Shown: piece by piece, positions 1 through 6,956 of the stretch
Position numbering within the stretch: position 1 is the first letter of the stretch
How the letters are laid out: every line of letters starts with the position of its first letter
Assembly: GCA_034211175.1 (NCBI GenBank)
Contig: JAXHUH010000028.1
Span: forward strand, 1 to 13,245
Direction: 5' to 3'
DNA from: JAXHUH01 sp034211175
Lineage (GTDB): Bacteria > Actinomycetota > Acidimicrobiia > Acidimicrobiales > CAIXPF01
Length of the DNA: 13,245 bases
Made by a program: the position numbers and the translations under genes
The notes under the pieces: model-generated
What the model was told of the DNA's origin: nothing
Database searches by the model: none
Seen by the model: the letters and a program-made list of their open reading frames with translations, nothing else

Positions 1-29
1 CCCCCGGCTCGGCCCGCCCCGGACGCGTG

Positions 30-58
30 GGGGCCCGGGCGCCGCGCGCCCGGGCCCC
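30..58 (-). terminator. GC-rich hairpin, probable terminator of the amidase gene
   Basis: A perfect 13-bp inverted repeat: GGGGCCCGGGCGC at 30-42 pairs with 46-58 around a 3-base CGC loop. It lies about 50 bases past the stop codon of the minus-strand amidase gene. There is no T-tract on the minus strand after the stem. Strong hairpins without a U-tail are common gene ends in high-GC actinomycetes, so termination or 3'-end protection is likely but not proven. It could also serve a gene entering from the left of the window. Confidence 0.6.
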
Positions 59-109
59 GATCGGTGCCTCAGCGACCGGTGCGCACCTGTGGCGCCCGGC
101 CGGTTCGGC

Positions 110-2575
110 TCACTCCGCGTCGATCACCGGGAGCGGCGGGGTGATGTCGGGCAGGACCCGCCCGTCGGCGACGGCATCGAAGGCGTAGGCGAAGCCCAGC
201 AGCTCGGCGTCCTGGAACGCCTTGCCCTGGAGCTGGAAGCCCACCGGGTTGCCGTGGGCGTTGACACCCGCCGGGAAGACGACCGTGGGGACGCCCGACG
301 CCGACGACTCCGGATCGCGTCGGCCGAAGCTCGGGTTGACGGAGTCGTTGAGGCTGATGTCGCTGAGCTCGGTCGGGTACAGCACGGCGTCCACGCCGCT
401 CTCGTCCATCCACTCGGCGAGCATCGCCCGGTACTCGGCGCGCCAGGCCTCGAAGGCCCGCAGGTCCTCGTCGGTCATCCGCTCGCCGCCCCACTCGGAG
501 ATGTCCTCCACGGTGGACACCGGGCTGTCGGGGTGCGCCTCCAGCCACTGGGACCAGCCCTCGTAGAACGTGCTGCCCTCGAAGGTGCGCTCGGCGGGGT
601 CGGGGGCGGCGGGCATCGGGACGAGCGTCGCCCCGGCGGCGCCGAACTCGGCGAACCGGGCCCGCAGCTCATCGCTGACGACGCTCGTGCCGAACGGGTC
701 GTCGAACGCCTCCTCGGGGATGCCGATGACCTTGCCCACGAGTGCGTCCTCCGAGAGGTAGGCGCTCCAGTCCTCGGGCCGGTTGCCGTTGGCGACGTCG
801 TCGAGGACGTCGTCGGGGTTGTCGACCGCGGCGACCTCGAGCAGCAGCGCCAGGTCCTCGGGGGACTGGGCGATGAAGCCCACGTAGTCCTGGATGATCG
901 TCAGCGGCATGGTGCCGGCGCTCGACTGCATGCCGTCGGTGCCCCGGAGCGAGAAGAGGCTGGCCGCACCGGAGGGGCCCCACAGCGAGTCGCCGGTCTG
1001 GGTGCCGAAGGCCGCGGCGCCGAAGCTCGACGCCACCGCGACCGACGAGCCGCCGCTCGAGCCGATCGAGCTGCGCGACGGGTCGAAGGCGTTCCACACC
1101 TGGCCGAAGTCGCTCTCGCTGTAGTGGCCGCTGAAGGCGAAGGTCGAGAGGTTGGTCTTGCCGAGGATGATGGCGCCGGCCTCGCGCAGCCGCGCGACCT
1201 GCCAGGCGTCCTCGGACGGCACGTACCCCTCGAACAGCTCGGACCCGCCGGTGGTCGGCATGTCCGCGGTGTCGATGATGTCCTTCACGAGGATCGGCAC
1301 GCCGAGGAGCGGGCGGTCGTCGCCCTCGGCGCGGGCCGCGTCGGCGGCCCGGGCCTGCTCCAGCGCGTCGGGGGCGACGGCGAGCACCGAGTGCAGGCCG
1401 AACGGGCCCTGGTCGTACACCTCGATCCGGTCGAGGTACGCCCGGGTGATCTCCTCGGCCGTCGTCTCGCCCGACTCCATGTCGGCGATGAGGTCGGTGA
1501 TCGTGCGACCGACGACGTCGTAGTCGACCGACGTCGAGCCACCGACGACGCCGACCGCGTCGTCGAGGCCCTCCGAGGCCAGGACGTTCTCGGCCAGGGC
1601 GCAGAGGCCGGCGTCGAAGGTGCTGATCGTGGTGACGTCGTAGTTGGCCAGCGCGCAGATCTCGGCGTCGCTCAGGCCGCTCAGGTCCGGCGATGCGGTG
1701 AGCTCCGCGGCCAGCGCCTCGACGGCGTCGACCTGCGAGCCCGGCGCGGGCGGCTCCTCGCCCTCCTCGGCGTCGGTCCCCGACAGGCCGGTCACCACGA
1801 AGTGGGCGAGGGAGACGGCTTCGCCGGGCGGGACGACGAGGCTGTTGACGAACGCCGGGTGGTTGGCCTCGTGGCCCGCCTCGGGCAGCGGGTTGTCGAA
1901 CGGGTCGCGCAGGAAGTTGCCCATGCGGTCCAACGCACCGTCGAAGCCGGGGGTCCCGACGGTCGTGGCCGAGGGGCCGTTGGCGCTGGCGGAGCCCGGG
2001 CCCTGGCTCGGGGTGTACCAGCTCACCCAACCGTCGTCGCCGGTGATCACGGTGTCGCCGTCGGAGGTGGCGGCGATCGCGCTCTGGTTGGTGCCCGTGC
2101 CGTAGCCGAGCTGGCCGCCGAAGGCGACCTCGACGGTGAGCGGCGCGTCGGTGGTGTTGTCGAAGGTGTCGAAGAAGCGCCCGTAGCTCGACTCGTCGTC
2201 GACCGTCAGGGTGCGGCGCACGACGAGCCCGTCGATCTCGACCCCCACCGTCGACTCGAACGCCTGCGCCTCGTCCCAGGTGATGCCGAAGCCGCGTAGG
2301 AGGATCCCGTTGAGCGGGCTGGTTCCGCCGTCCACCTCGACGCGCAGCCCGCCGTAGCCGATGAGGGCGTCGTCGGTGGTCCGGTGGACGCTGCCGGTGT
2401 CGAGCTGGTGGTTGACGTCGTCCTGGACGCTCCAGGTGTCGGTGGCGCCGACCTCGACGTCGGTGACCGCGTGTGCCGGTTGGATGGCGGCTGCGGTCGC
2501 GATCGCGAACGCGAGGAGCGGCGAGAGCAGCCGCCACCGCCGTGGCCGTGAACTGAGTGGTGTCACGTTTCCCAA
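110..2575 (-). CDS. Secreted amidase-signature family hydrolase with N-terminal beta-rich domain
   Basis: Predicted amide hydrolase acting outside the cytoplasm; the substrate is unknown. Numbering is from a TTG start at 2575 (821 aa). A GTG three codons in (2566) is an equally good start, and neither has a clear ribosome site. Residues 10-36 form a signal peptide: an RPRRWR basic stretch, a hydrophobic core, then cleavage after AHA36. Residues 37-265 are rich in predicted beta strands and match no family I can name. A Pro/Glu linker (268-280) and a helical stretch with Cys307 and Cys325 follow. The amidase-signature domain spans about 357-810. Its candidate triad is Lys431 in GVPILVKD, a cis-serine in GSSGGSS (506-507), and Ser530 in GTQTGDS, where most relatives have GTDTGGS. 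The C-terminal GVPTVVFPAG (761-770) and PVGFQLQG (777-784) are typical of the family. Ordinary amidases of this family are about 450-500 aa, so some 350 residues are extra. The gene stands alone. Fold assignment is firm; substrate and physiological role are open. Confidence 0.88.
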   Translation of the reverse strand: MGNVTPLSSRPRRWRLLSPLLAFAIATAAAIQPAHAVTDVEVGATDTWSVQDDVNHQLDTGSVHRTTDDALIGYGGLRVEVDGGTSPLNGILLRGFGITWDEAQAFESTVGVEIDGLVVRRTLTVDDESSYGRFFDTFDNTTDAPLTVEVAFGGQLGYGTGTNQSAIAATSDGDTVITGDDGWVSWYTPSQGPGSASANGPSATTVGTPGFDGALDRMGNFLRDPFDNPLPEAGHEANHPAFVNSLVVPPGEAVSLAHFVVTGLSGTDAEEGEEPPAPGSQVDAVEALAAELTASPDLSGLSDAEICALANYDVTTISTFDAGLCALAENVLASEGLDDAVGVVGGSTSVDYDVVGRTITDLIADMESGETTAEEITRAYLDRIEVYDQGPFGLHSVLAVAPDALEQARAADAARAEGDDRPLLGVPILVKDIIDTADMPTTGGSELFEGYVPSEDAWQVARLREAGAIILGKTNLSTFAFSGHYSESDFGQVWNAFDPSRSSIGSSGGSSVAVASSFGAAAFGTQTGDSLWGPSGAASLFSLRGTDGMQSSAGTMPLTIIQDYVGFIAQSPEDLALLLEVAAVDNPDDVLDDVANGNRPEDWSAYLSEDALVGKVIGIPEEAFDDPFGTSVVSDELRARFAEFGAAGATLVPMPAAPDPAERTFEGSTFYEGWSQWLEAHPDSPVSTVEDISEWGGERMTDEDLRAFEAWRAEYRAMLAEWMDESGVDAVLYPTELSDISLNDSVNPSFGRRDPESSASGVPTVVFPAGVNAHGNPVGFQLQGKAFQDAELLGFAYAFDAVADGRVLPDITPPLPVIDAE

Positions 2576-2924
2576 TCTTCGAGATGGACGTCTGTGGGTA
2601 CTCCGCCGTGCCCGACGCTCAGCCCCCCACCGACCGCGCCATGGGCCAACGGTCCCGGCGAACGTATGAGTGGTTCGTGTACTGCGGGTTTCGTTGCCTT
2701 TGCGACGAGATGTGACCGCCCGGAGTTGGCGAAGCGTCGCCGTCCGCGCGCTCGCTGCCTGGCCGTGGAACTGCCTGGCCGACTTCTGCCTCGACGGCTG
2801 CCCCGACGTCGGGGTCCCGCACCGCGAGCGTCCGGTCCCCGCTCGGTCGGCTGCGCCGGGCCCGGGGGCCGCGGATCGGTGTTCGCCGACGGGTCCGGGC
2901 TACGGTCGCGGGCCGCGCCGGCAC

Positions 2925-2964
2925 ACCGACCAGCACCTCTGCGCTGGGGGCGGTGGTCGTCGGT
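2925..2964 (+). other. Imperfect hairpin in the CLC gene leader
   Basis: ACCGACCAGCACC at 2925-2937 can pair with GGTGGTCGTCGGT at 2952-2964 in 11 of 13 positions around a 14-base loop. It lies 75 bases before the CLC start codon, so it could sit in the 5' untranslated region. It resembles no riboswitch class I know and may be fortuitous in such G+C-rich DNA. Confidence 0.3.
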
Positions 2965-2970
2965 GAGGTC

Positions 2971-2997
2971 AGGCACGGGTACGGGGAGGCACGGGTA
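2971..2997 (+). repeat. Two 11-bp direct repeats, AGGCACGGGTA
   Basis: AGGCACGGGTA occurs at 2971-2981 and again at 2987-2997, a period of 16 bases. A partial echo (GGCACG) begins near 3000. The pair lies just upstream of the CLC start. A protein-binding site is possible, and so is a simple local duplication. Confidence 0.45.
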
Positions 2998-3038
2998 GTG
3001 GCACGCGGGGTGGTCGACGACGGAGCCGGCACCAGCTC

Positions 3039-5180
3039 GTGACCACCGCCGGCAGGCCGTCCCCGTCCCCCCGACGACTGCTCTTCCTCGTGCTGGTGGC
3101 CGCGGTGATCGGCGGGGTGGCCGGCGGCGCGGCGTACCTGTTGGTGCGGCTCATCGCGCTGATCACCGGGCTGGCCCTGCTCGGCGAGTGGCACTGGGGC
3201 GAGATCCCACCGCTCAGCGACCTGGAGCCGTCACCCCGGCTCGTGATCGCCGCGCTCCTCGGCGCCACGGTCGTCTCGGTCATGGCCCGGTGGGCGCCCC
3301 AGATCCGCGGGCACGGCATCCCCGAGGCCATGGAGGCGGTCCTGCGCCGCCAGAGCCGGGTGAGCCCGCGGACGGGGCTGGCCAAGCCGACGTCGGCCGC
3401 CATCGCCATCGGCACCGGGGCCCCGTTCGGTGCGGAGGGCCCGGTCATCGTGACCGGTGGGGCCGTGGGCTCGATCGTCGGCCAGGTCCTCGACGTGACC
3501 CCGTCGGAGCGGAAGATCCTCCTGGCGTCCGGCGCCGCCGCGGGCATGGCCGCCACGTTCGGCGCACCGTTGGCGTCGGTCCTGCTGGCCATCGAGCTGC
3601 TGCTCTTCGAGTTCTCGATGCGGTCGCTGATCCCGCTGGTCGTGGCGTCGAGCGTGGCCGGCGGGGTCCACTCCCTCGTCTTCGGGACGGGCCCGCTGTT
3701 CACGGTGCCGTCCCACGAGTACGCCGGGCTGAGCCGGTTCCCCCTCTACGCGGTCCTCGGCCTCGCCTGCGGGCTGCTCGCGGTCGTGATCTCCACCGGC
3801 CTGTTCCGGGCCGAGGCGCTGTTCCGCTCGTCGCGCCTCCCGCAGTTCTGGCATCCGCTCGTCGGCGCGGTGGTGTTCGCCGCCATCGGCCTCGTCGAGC
3901 CCCGCTCGCTCGGTGTCGGCTACGACGTCGTCGACGACGTGCTCGCCGGTGAGCTGGCCGCAGGGGCGCTCGCCTCGGTGCTGCTCGCCAAGATGGTGTC
4001 GTGGTGGGTGGCGCTGGCTTCCGGCACCTCCGGTGGCACCCTCGCCCCGATCCTGCTCATGAGCGCGGCGTTCGGCGGGTTGTTCGCCGCCGGGGTCAAC
4101 GACCTCGGCATCGGCGACGTCCCCATCGGCGCGTTCGCGGTGGTGGCGATGGCGGCGACCTTCGGCGCCGCGACCCGGGCGCCGTTCACCGCCATCGTGT
4201 TCATGTTCGAGCTCACCCGGGACTTCGACGTGGTCCTGCCGCTGATGCTGGCCAGCGTGCTCGCCGCGCTGGTGTGCACGTCGCTCACCCGCGAGAGCGT
4301 GTTCACCGAGAAGCTGTCGCGGCGCAACATCCGCGTCGGCGGCGAGCTGCGGGTCGACCCGCTGCGGACCACGGCCGTGGTCGACGTGATGAACCGGGTC
4401 GTCGACACGCTCGTGCCCGATGCGACGGTGGCAGAGGTGCTCGACCGGGTGGGCCGGGGTGGCCGGGGCGCCTACCCGCTGATGGACGACGACGGGCGCT
4501 GCGCCGGGATCGTCTCGCGGCGGGACCTGCTCGCCCAGCAGTACGACCGCGACACGAAGCTGATCGACGTCGCCTCGACCGACGTCGTCACGATCGACCC
4601 CGACGCCAGCCTGTCCGACGCGCTGCGCGTGATGGTCAACGAGGACATCAGCCACCTGCCGGTGGTGGAGGACGGCCTGCTCGTCGGGATCTGCACCCGC
4701 GCCGACATCCTGCGGTCGCGCGACGAGCTCGCCCTCGAGCGGGTCGAGCCGGGCTGGCTGGCACCGACGCTCCGTCGTCTCGACCGCCGCCCCGGCGCGT
4801 CCTACCTCGTCGTGGCCAACCGCACGCTCGGCGGTGGAGCGCTGATGGAGCGCGTGCGCGAGCGCGCCACCGAGGGTGCGAGGTTCCACGTCGTCGTGCC
4901 CGCCGCCGACGGTGACCTGGCCGGCGCCCGGGCACGGTTGGAGCGCCAGCTCGGCGCGCTCGCCGATCTGGGCGTCGAGGCGAGTGGTGAGATCGGCCCG
5001 GCGGACCCGCTCGACGCCGTGCGTGAGGCGTTGCGCAAGCAGCCGGCCGACGAGGTGCTCCTGTCGACCCTGCCCCCGGGCGCCTCCCGCTGGCTGCGCC
5101 ACGACCTGCCGAGCCGCGCCCGGCGCACGCTCGGCGTTCCGGTCGTCCACGTCCCCGGCGACGAGCCCCCTGCGGGGTGA
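3039..5180 (+). CDS. CLC-family anion channel/transporter with CBS pair and USP-like C-terminal domain
   Basis: Integral membrane chloride (or other anion) channel or H+-coupled exchanger, 713 aa from a GTG start; a GGAG at 3022-3025 is rather far away. The membrane domain covers about 12-420. Family motifs are GHGIP (91-95) where the archetype has GSGIP, GAEGP (131-135) where the archetype has GREGP and which keeps the gating glutamate as Glu133, and GTSGGTLAP (329-337). The usual central anion-binding tyrosine appears to be Phe422. The internal proton-transfer glutamate position in AIELLLFEF is uncertain. Residues about 447-502 and 509-562 are two CBS domains, which in other CLCs bind adenine nucleotides and tune gating. 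Residues about 587-706 resemble a universal-stress-protein fold and end in a VPVVHV strand. The gene stands alone, divergent from the amidase and convergent with the SorC regulator. His in the filter is seen in other bacterial CLCs, so I do not read it as loss of function. Channel versus exchanger cannot be decided by eye. Confidence 0.92.
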   Translation: MTTAGRPSPSPRRLLFLVLVAAVIGGVAGGAAYLLVRLIALITGLALLGEWHWGEIPPLSDLEPSPRLVIAALLGATVVSVMARWAPQIRGHGIPEAMEAVLRRQSRVSPRTGLAKPTSAAIAIGTGAPFGAEGPVIVTGGAVGSIVGQVLDVTPSERKILLASGAAAGMAATFGAPLASVLLAIELLLFEFSMRSLIPLVVASSVAGGVHSLVFGTGPLFTVPSHEYAGLSRFPLYAVLGLACGLLAVVISTGLFRAEALFRSSRLPQFWHPLVGAVVFAAIGLVEPRSLGVGYDVVDDVLAGELAAGALASVLLAKMVSWWVALASGTSGGTLAPILLMSAAFGGLFAAGVNDLGIGDVPIGAFAVVAMAATFGAATRAPFTAIVFMFELTRDFDVVLPLMLASVLAALVCTSLTRESVFTEKLSRRNIRVGGELRVDPLRTTAVVDVMNRVVDTLVPDATVAEVLDRVGRGGRGAYPLMDDDGRCAGIVSRRDLLAQQYDRDTKLIDVASTDVVTIDPDASLSDALRVMVNEDISHLPVVEDGLLVGICTRADILRSRDELALERVEPGWLAPTLRRLDRRPGASYLVVANRTLGGGALMERVRERATEGARFHVVVPAADGDLAGARARLERQLGALADLGVEASGEIGPADPLDAVREALRKQPADEVLLSTLPPGASRWLRHDLPSRARRTLGVPVVHVPGDEPPAG

Positions 5181-5189
5181 CGACCCCGC
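5172..5189 (+). terminator. Weak hairpin at the CLC stop codon
   Basis: GCGGGGT (5172-5178) pairs with ACCCCGC (5183-5189) around a GACG loop, overlapping the stop codon at 5178-5180. It has only 7 bp and no T-tract. It is the best terminator candidate in the 97-base convergent gap between the CLC and regulator genes. A CCGCCGGCGG palindrome at 5229-5238 is the only other structure there. Confidence 0.3.
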
Positions 5190-5277
5190 CCACGCGGCCG
5201 ACCACTCCGTTCTCGCATGCACGACGTGCCGCCGGCGGTCGTCGGTGCCTGCAGGATCGGGAGAGCTCCGTGCGGGG

Positions 5278-6288
5278 CTAGCGCGCGGCGTCACCCCGGC
5301 AGATCGCGGCGGCGGCGTCGAGGACGGCGGAGTCGGCGATCAGGTGGGTCACGTAGCCACCGCGCAACGCCCCGGCGAGCGCGTCCGCCTTGCCGACCCC
5401 CGCCACGACGCAGTACCGGTTCGCGATGCGCCGGAGGTCCTCGAGGGGGAGCCCGCTGGCCCGCTCGTTGAGGCGCACGCCGGCCGTCTCGCCGTGCGCG
5501 TCGAAGAAGTACGTCGCGATGTCGCCGGCCGCGCCGTCGGCCTGGAGCTGACGGCGATCGGCCGCGTCGAGGTACTCGTAGCGGTAGACGCGGCTGGGAT
5601 GGTCGGCCGCCATCGATCCGACGGAGAACACGGCGACGTTGCAGCGGTGTTGGATGTCGAGGACGCGCTGGACGCTCCGCTCGCGCCACAGCGCGTCGCG
5701 CGTGGCCGGGTCGTCGAAGAACGCGGGCACCGGGAACAGCACGGCGGTCGCGTTCCAGGCGTTGCTGAACTGGCCGAGGATGTGGATCGCGTAGTCCACG
5801 CCGAGGTCGTGGGGGCTGCCGGCGCCGTTGAGCTGGACGACCGTGCACCCGACGAGGTCCGTCAAGCGGAGGTTGGACGCGATCGCCGCCGTGGTCTCAC
5901 CCCAGGCGACTCCGATGGTGGCGTGGTTCGTCATCGCGGCGCTCAGCACATCGGCTGCTCTGCGCCCGACGACGCTGATCATGTCGGTCGTCGGCCGGCT
6001 GGGGACGGAGACGACCTCCTCGAGGTGGAACGTCTCCCGGAGGAAGCGCACCGCGTCGCTCTGGTGGGTGTCGGGGCCCAGGACCTCGATGCGGACCCAG
6101 CCGCGCTCGCGTGCGAGGGCGATGAGCCGGGAGATCGTCGATCGGGAGACGCCGAAGCTCTCGGCCAGGTCCGGCATGGACTCGTCGTCGAGGTAGTACC
6201 GCCGGGCGACATCGATGGCGAGACGCTCGCGCTCGTTCTCACCGGTGCCGTGCGGGGCATCCGGCCGCAAGCTCTCGGAACGGCCCAT
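5278..6288 (-). CDS. SorC-family (sugar-binding) transcriptional regulator
   Basis: Cytoplasmic DNA-binding regulator that probably responds to a phosphorylated sugar or polyol intermediate and controls the divergent transporter operon. From the ATG at 6288 the protein has 336 aa, a normal length for the family. A GAGGA about 10 bases upstream supports this start. The frame stays open 77 codons further upstream, but that extension is low-complexity and precedes the expected N-terminus. A winged helix-turn-helix lies at about 20-65, with recognition-helix region GVSRSTISRLI (46-56). The effector-binding domain shows GVAWGET (126-132), GDIATYFF (255-262) and VVAGVGKADALAGALRGGY (294-312), all characteristic of SorC/DeoR-like sugar-binding domains. 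Rhizobial glycerol operons use a DeoR-type GlpR instead, so the regulator is not the ortholog of that protein. Control of the adjacent operon is inferred from position and from candidate operator sites at 6610-6655. Confidence 0.92.
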   Translation of the reverse strand: MGRSESLRPDAPHGTGENERERLAIDVARRYYLDDESMPDLAESFGVSRSTISRLIALARERGWVRIEVLGPDTHQSDAVRFLRETFHLEEVVSVPSRPTTDMISVVGRRAADVLSAAMTNHATIGVAWGETTAAIASNLRLTDLVGCTVVQLNGAGSPHDLGVDYAIHILGQFSNAWNATAVLFPVPAFFDDPATRDALWRERSVQRVLDIQHRCNVAVFSVGSMAADHPSRVYRYEYLDAADRRQLQADGAAGDIATYFFDAHGETAGVRLNERASGLPLEDLRRIANRYCVVAGVGKADALAGALRGGYVTHLIADSAVLDAAAAICRGDAAR

Positions 6289-6586
6289 CAGGCTGGCGTC
6301 CTCGGTCTCCGTCTCCAGCTGATCTGAAGCTTGCCACTGCCGATCCGGACGGCCAAACCCCGAACCGGGATCGTCACATTCGCTGGCGCCGAGGCGCAGC
6401 CGGAGCGCGGTCCACTCCGTGAGCCCGTCGCCGTTCCACGGCGCGGCCCGGGCCCCGGTCGATGGCTCGCGCCCGGCGCGGGGGCTGCCGTTGCACCCCG
6501 ACTCGTCGTGGTCAGACACGAGCCACGTCCCCCTCCATTGTGGCTTGCGCGCGCTCTGCTGCTTCAGCCAGGCGCCTCGTTTCCAG

Positions 6587-6615
6587 ACGTTACTTGCGCG
6601 ATGTCAGCCGTGCAA
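6587..6615 (-). promoter_or_regulatory. Candidate promoter of the SorC-type regulator gene
   Basis: On the minus strand, TTGCAC (complement of 6610-6615) and TAACGT (complement of 6587-6592) are separated by exactly 17 bases. TAACGT fits TAnnnT. Transcription would begin near 6580, leaving a leader of about 290 bases before the ATG at 6288. The -35 box includes one of the GTGCA half-sites (6610-6614), so binding there could give autorepression. Confidence 0.5.
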
Positions 6616-6622
6616 CTACGGT
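6594..6622 (+). promoter_or_regulatory. Candidate promoter of the glp transporter operon
   Basis: A -35-like TTGCGC (6594-6599) and a -10-like TACGGT (6617-6622) are separated by the ideal 17 bases. TACGGT fits the TAnnnT pattern of housekeeping actinobacterial -10 boxes. Transcription would begin near 6629. It overlaps the opposed promoter candidate almost completely. Confidence 0.5.
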
Positions 6623-6655
6623 CACATGCACTGCAATAACGTGCATTATCGGCAC
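6610..6655. promoter_or_regulatory. Cluster of GTGCA/TGCAC half-sites, candidate regulator operator
   Basis: Four half-sites occur in 46 bases: GTGCA 6610-6614, TGCAC 6627-6631, GTGCA 6641-6645 and the near match GGCAC 6651-6655. They form inverted pairs, the clearest being TGCAC-N9-GTGCA (6627-6645) and GTGC-N7-GCAC (6641-6655). There is also a looser direct repeat, TGCAACTACG / TGCAATAACG / TGCATTATCG, starting at 6611, 6632 and 6642, so offsets are near two and one helical turns. The cluster covers the predicted start of the transporter transcript and the -35 box of the regulator promoter. SorC-family proteins are often tetramers that bind extended palindromic operators, which fits. Assignment to this regulator is inference. 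Confidence 0.5.
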
Positions 6656-6956
6656 GATGGGGAAGAAATGCGACGGGGGGTCGACGGCATCGTGTCCTCG
6701 GGAACGCGCCGCGTTCGGACGAACAGGGGGGAGCATGTGGACTGCGTCGACGCGACCTGGCGACACTCCCTGCGGGCCCGGGCGTCCGGTTCGTGCGGTC
6801 ATCGAGCTCGGGTCAGCGCCGGCGCGACGGTGCCGGGCGCCGATGGACGGACGGATCCAAAGGTCGCGCCGCGGGGCCCGGCGAGGGCGACGGCAGGTCC
6901 GTGGCGCGAGCCGATCAGGCGCGACGCGCGTCGTCCGGCCCGGTTCCGGGTGCCGC

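Larger units (their letters stand above)
2576..3038. other. Divergent intergenic spacer between amidase and CLC genes
   Basis: About 460 bases separate the two divergent start codons. Short open frames exist on both strands, but their products are Arg/Pro/Gly-rich and look like by-products of base composition. Bases 2660-2720 are less G+C-rich than the surroundings, which is where promoters would be expected. TAnnnT -10-like hexamers occur (TACGTT on the minus strand at 2661-2666; TACGGT on the plus strand at 2901-2906), but neither has a convincing -35 at the right distance, so I call no promoter. I looked for a fluoride riboswitch because of the CLC gene and did not see its conserved core. 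Confidence 0.6.
6289..6956. other. Divergent control region with long leaders on both sides
   Basis: About 670 bases with no gene I can support. A less G+C-rich patch near 6580-6665 contains the promoter and operator candidates listed separately. From those promoters, the untranslated leader of the regulator would be about 290 bases and that of the transporter operon about 330 bases. The operon leader is G+C-rich; the last bases before the first ATG (CCCGGTTCCGGG, 6939-6950) can form a small hairpin, and there is no clear ribosome site. A 12-bp palindrome CGACGCGCGTCG lies at 6922-6933. I recognise no riboswitch here. Confidence 0.6.

Noticed and set aside
89..2299. Long plus-strand open frame of 736 codons opposite the amidase gene
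   Set aside because: Its product is Arg/Gly/Val/Asp-rich with no recognisable domain. The minus-strand frame has a signal peptide and a full amidase-signature domain.
2576..3038. Fluoride riboswitch upstream of the CLC gene
   Set aside because: The conserved pseudoknot core is not visible, and the CLC protein has CBS domains and filter residues unlike the fluoride-exporting clade as I know it.
3231..5294. Minus-strand open frame of 687 codons opposite the CLC gene
   Set aside because: The predicted product is His/Arg/Gly-rich and low-complexity. It is an artefact of G/C third positions in the CLC gene, which has clear family motifs.
6289..6519. 77-codon N-terminal extension of the SorC regulator
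   Set aside because: The added residues resemble no family member, a ribosome site lies before the ATG at 6288, and the extension would nearly reach the promoter region.
6922..6933. 12-bp palindrome CGACGCGCGTCG as a regulator operator
   Set aside because: CG-only palindromes arise often by chance in this composition, it lies far from the promoter candidates, and it does not share the GTGCA half-site.
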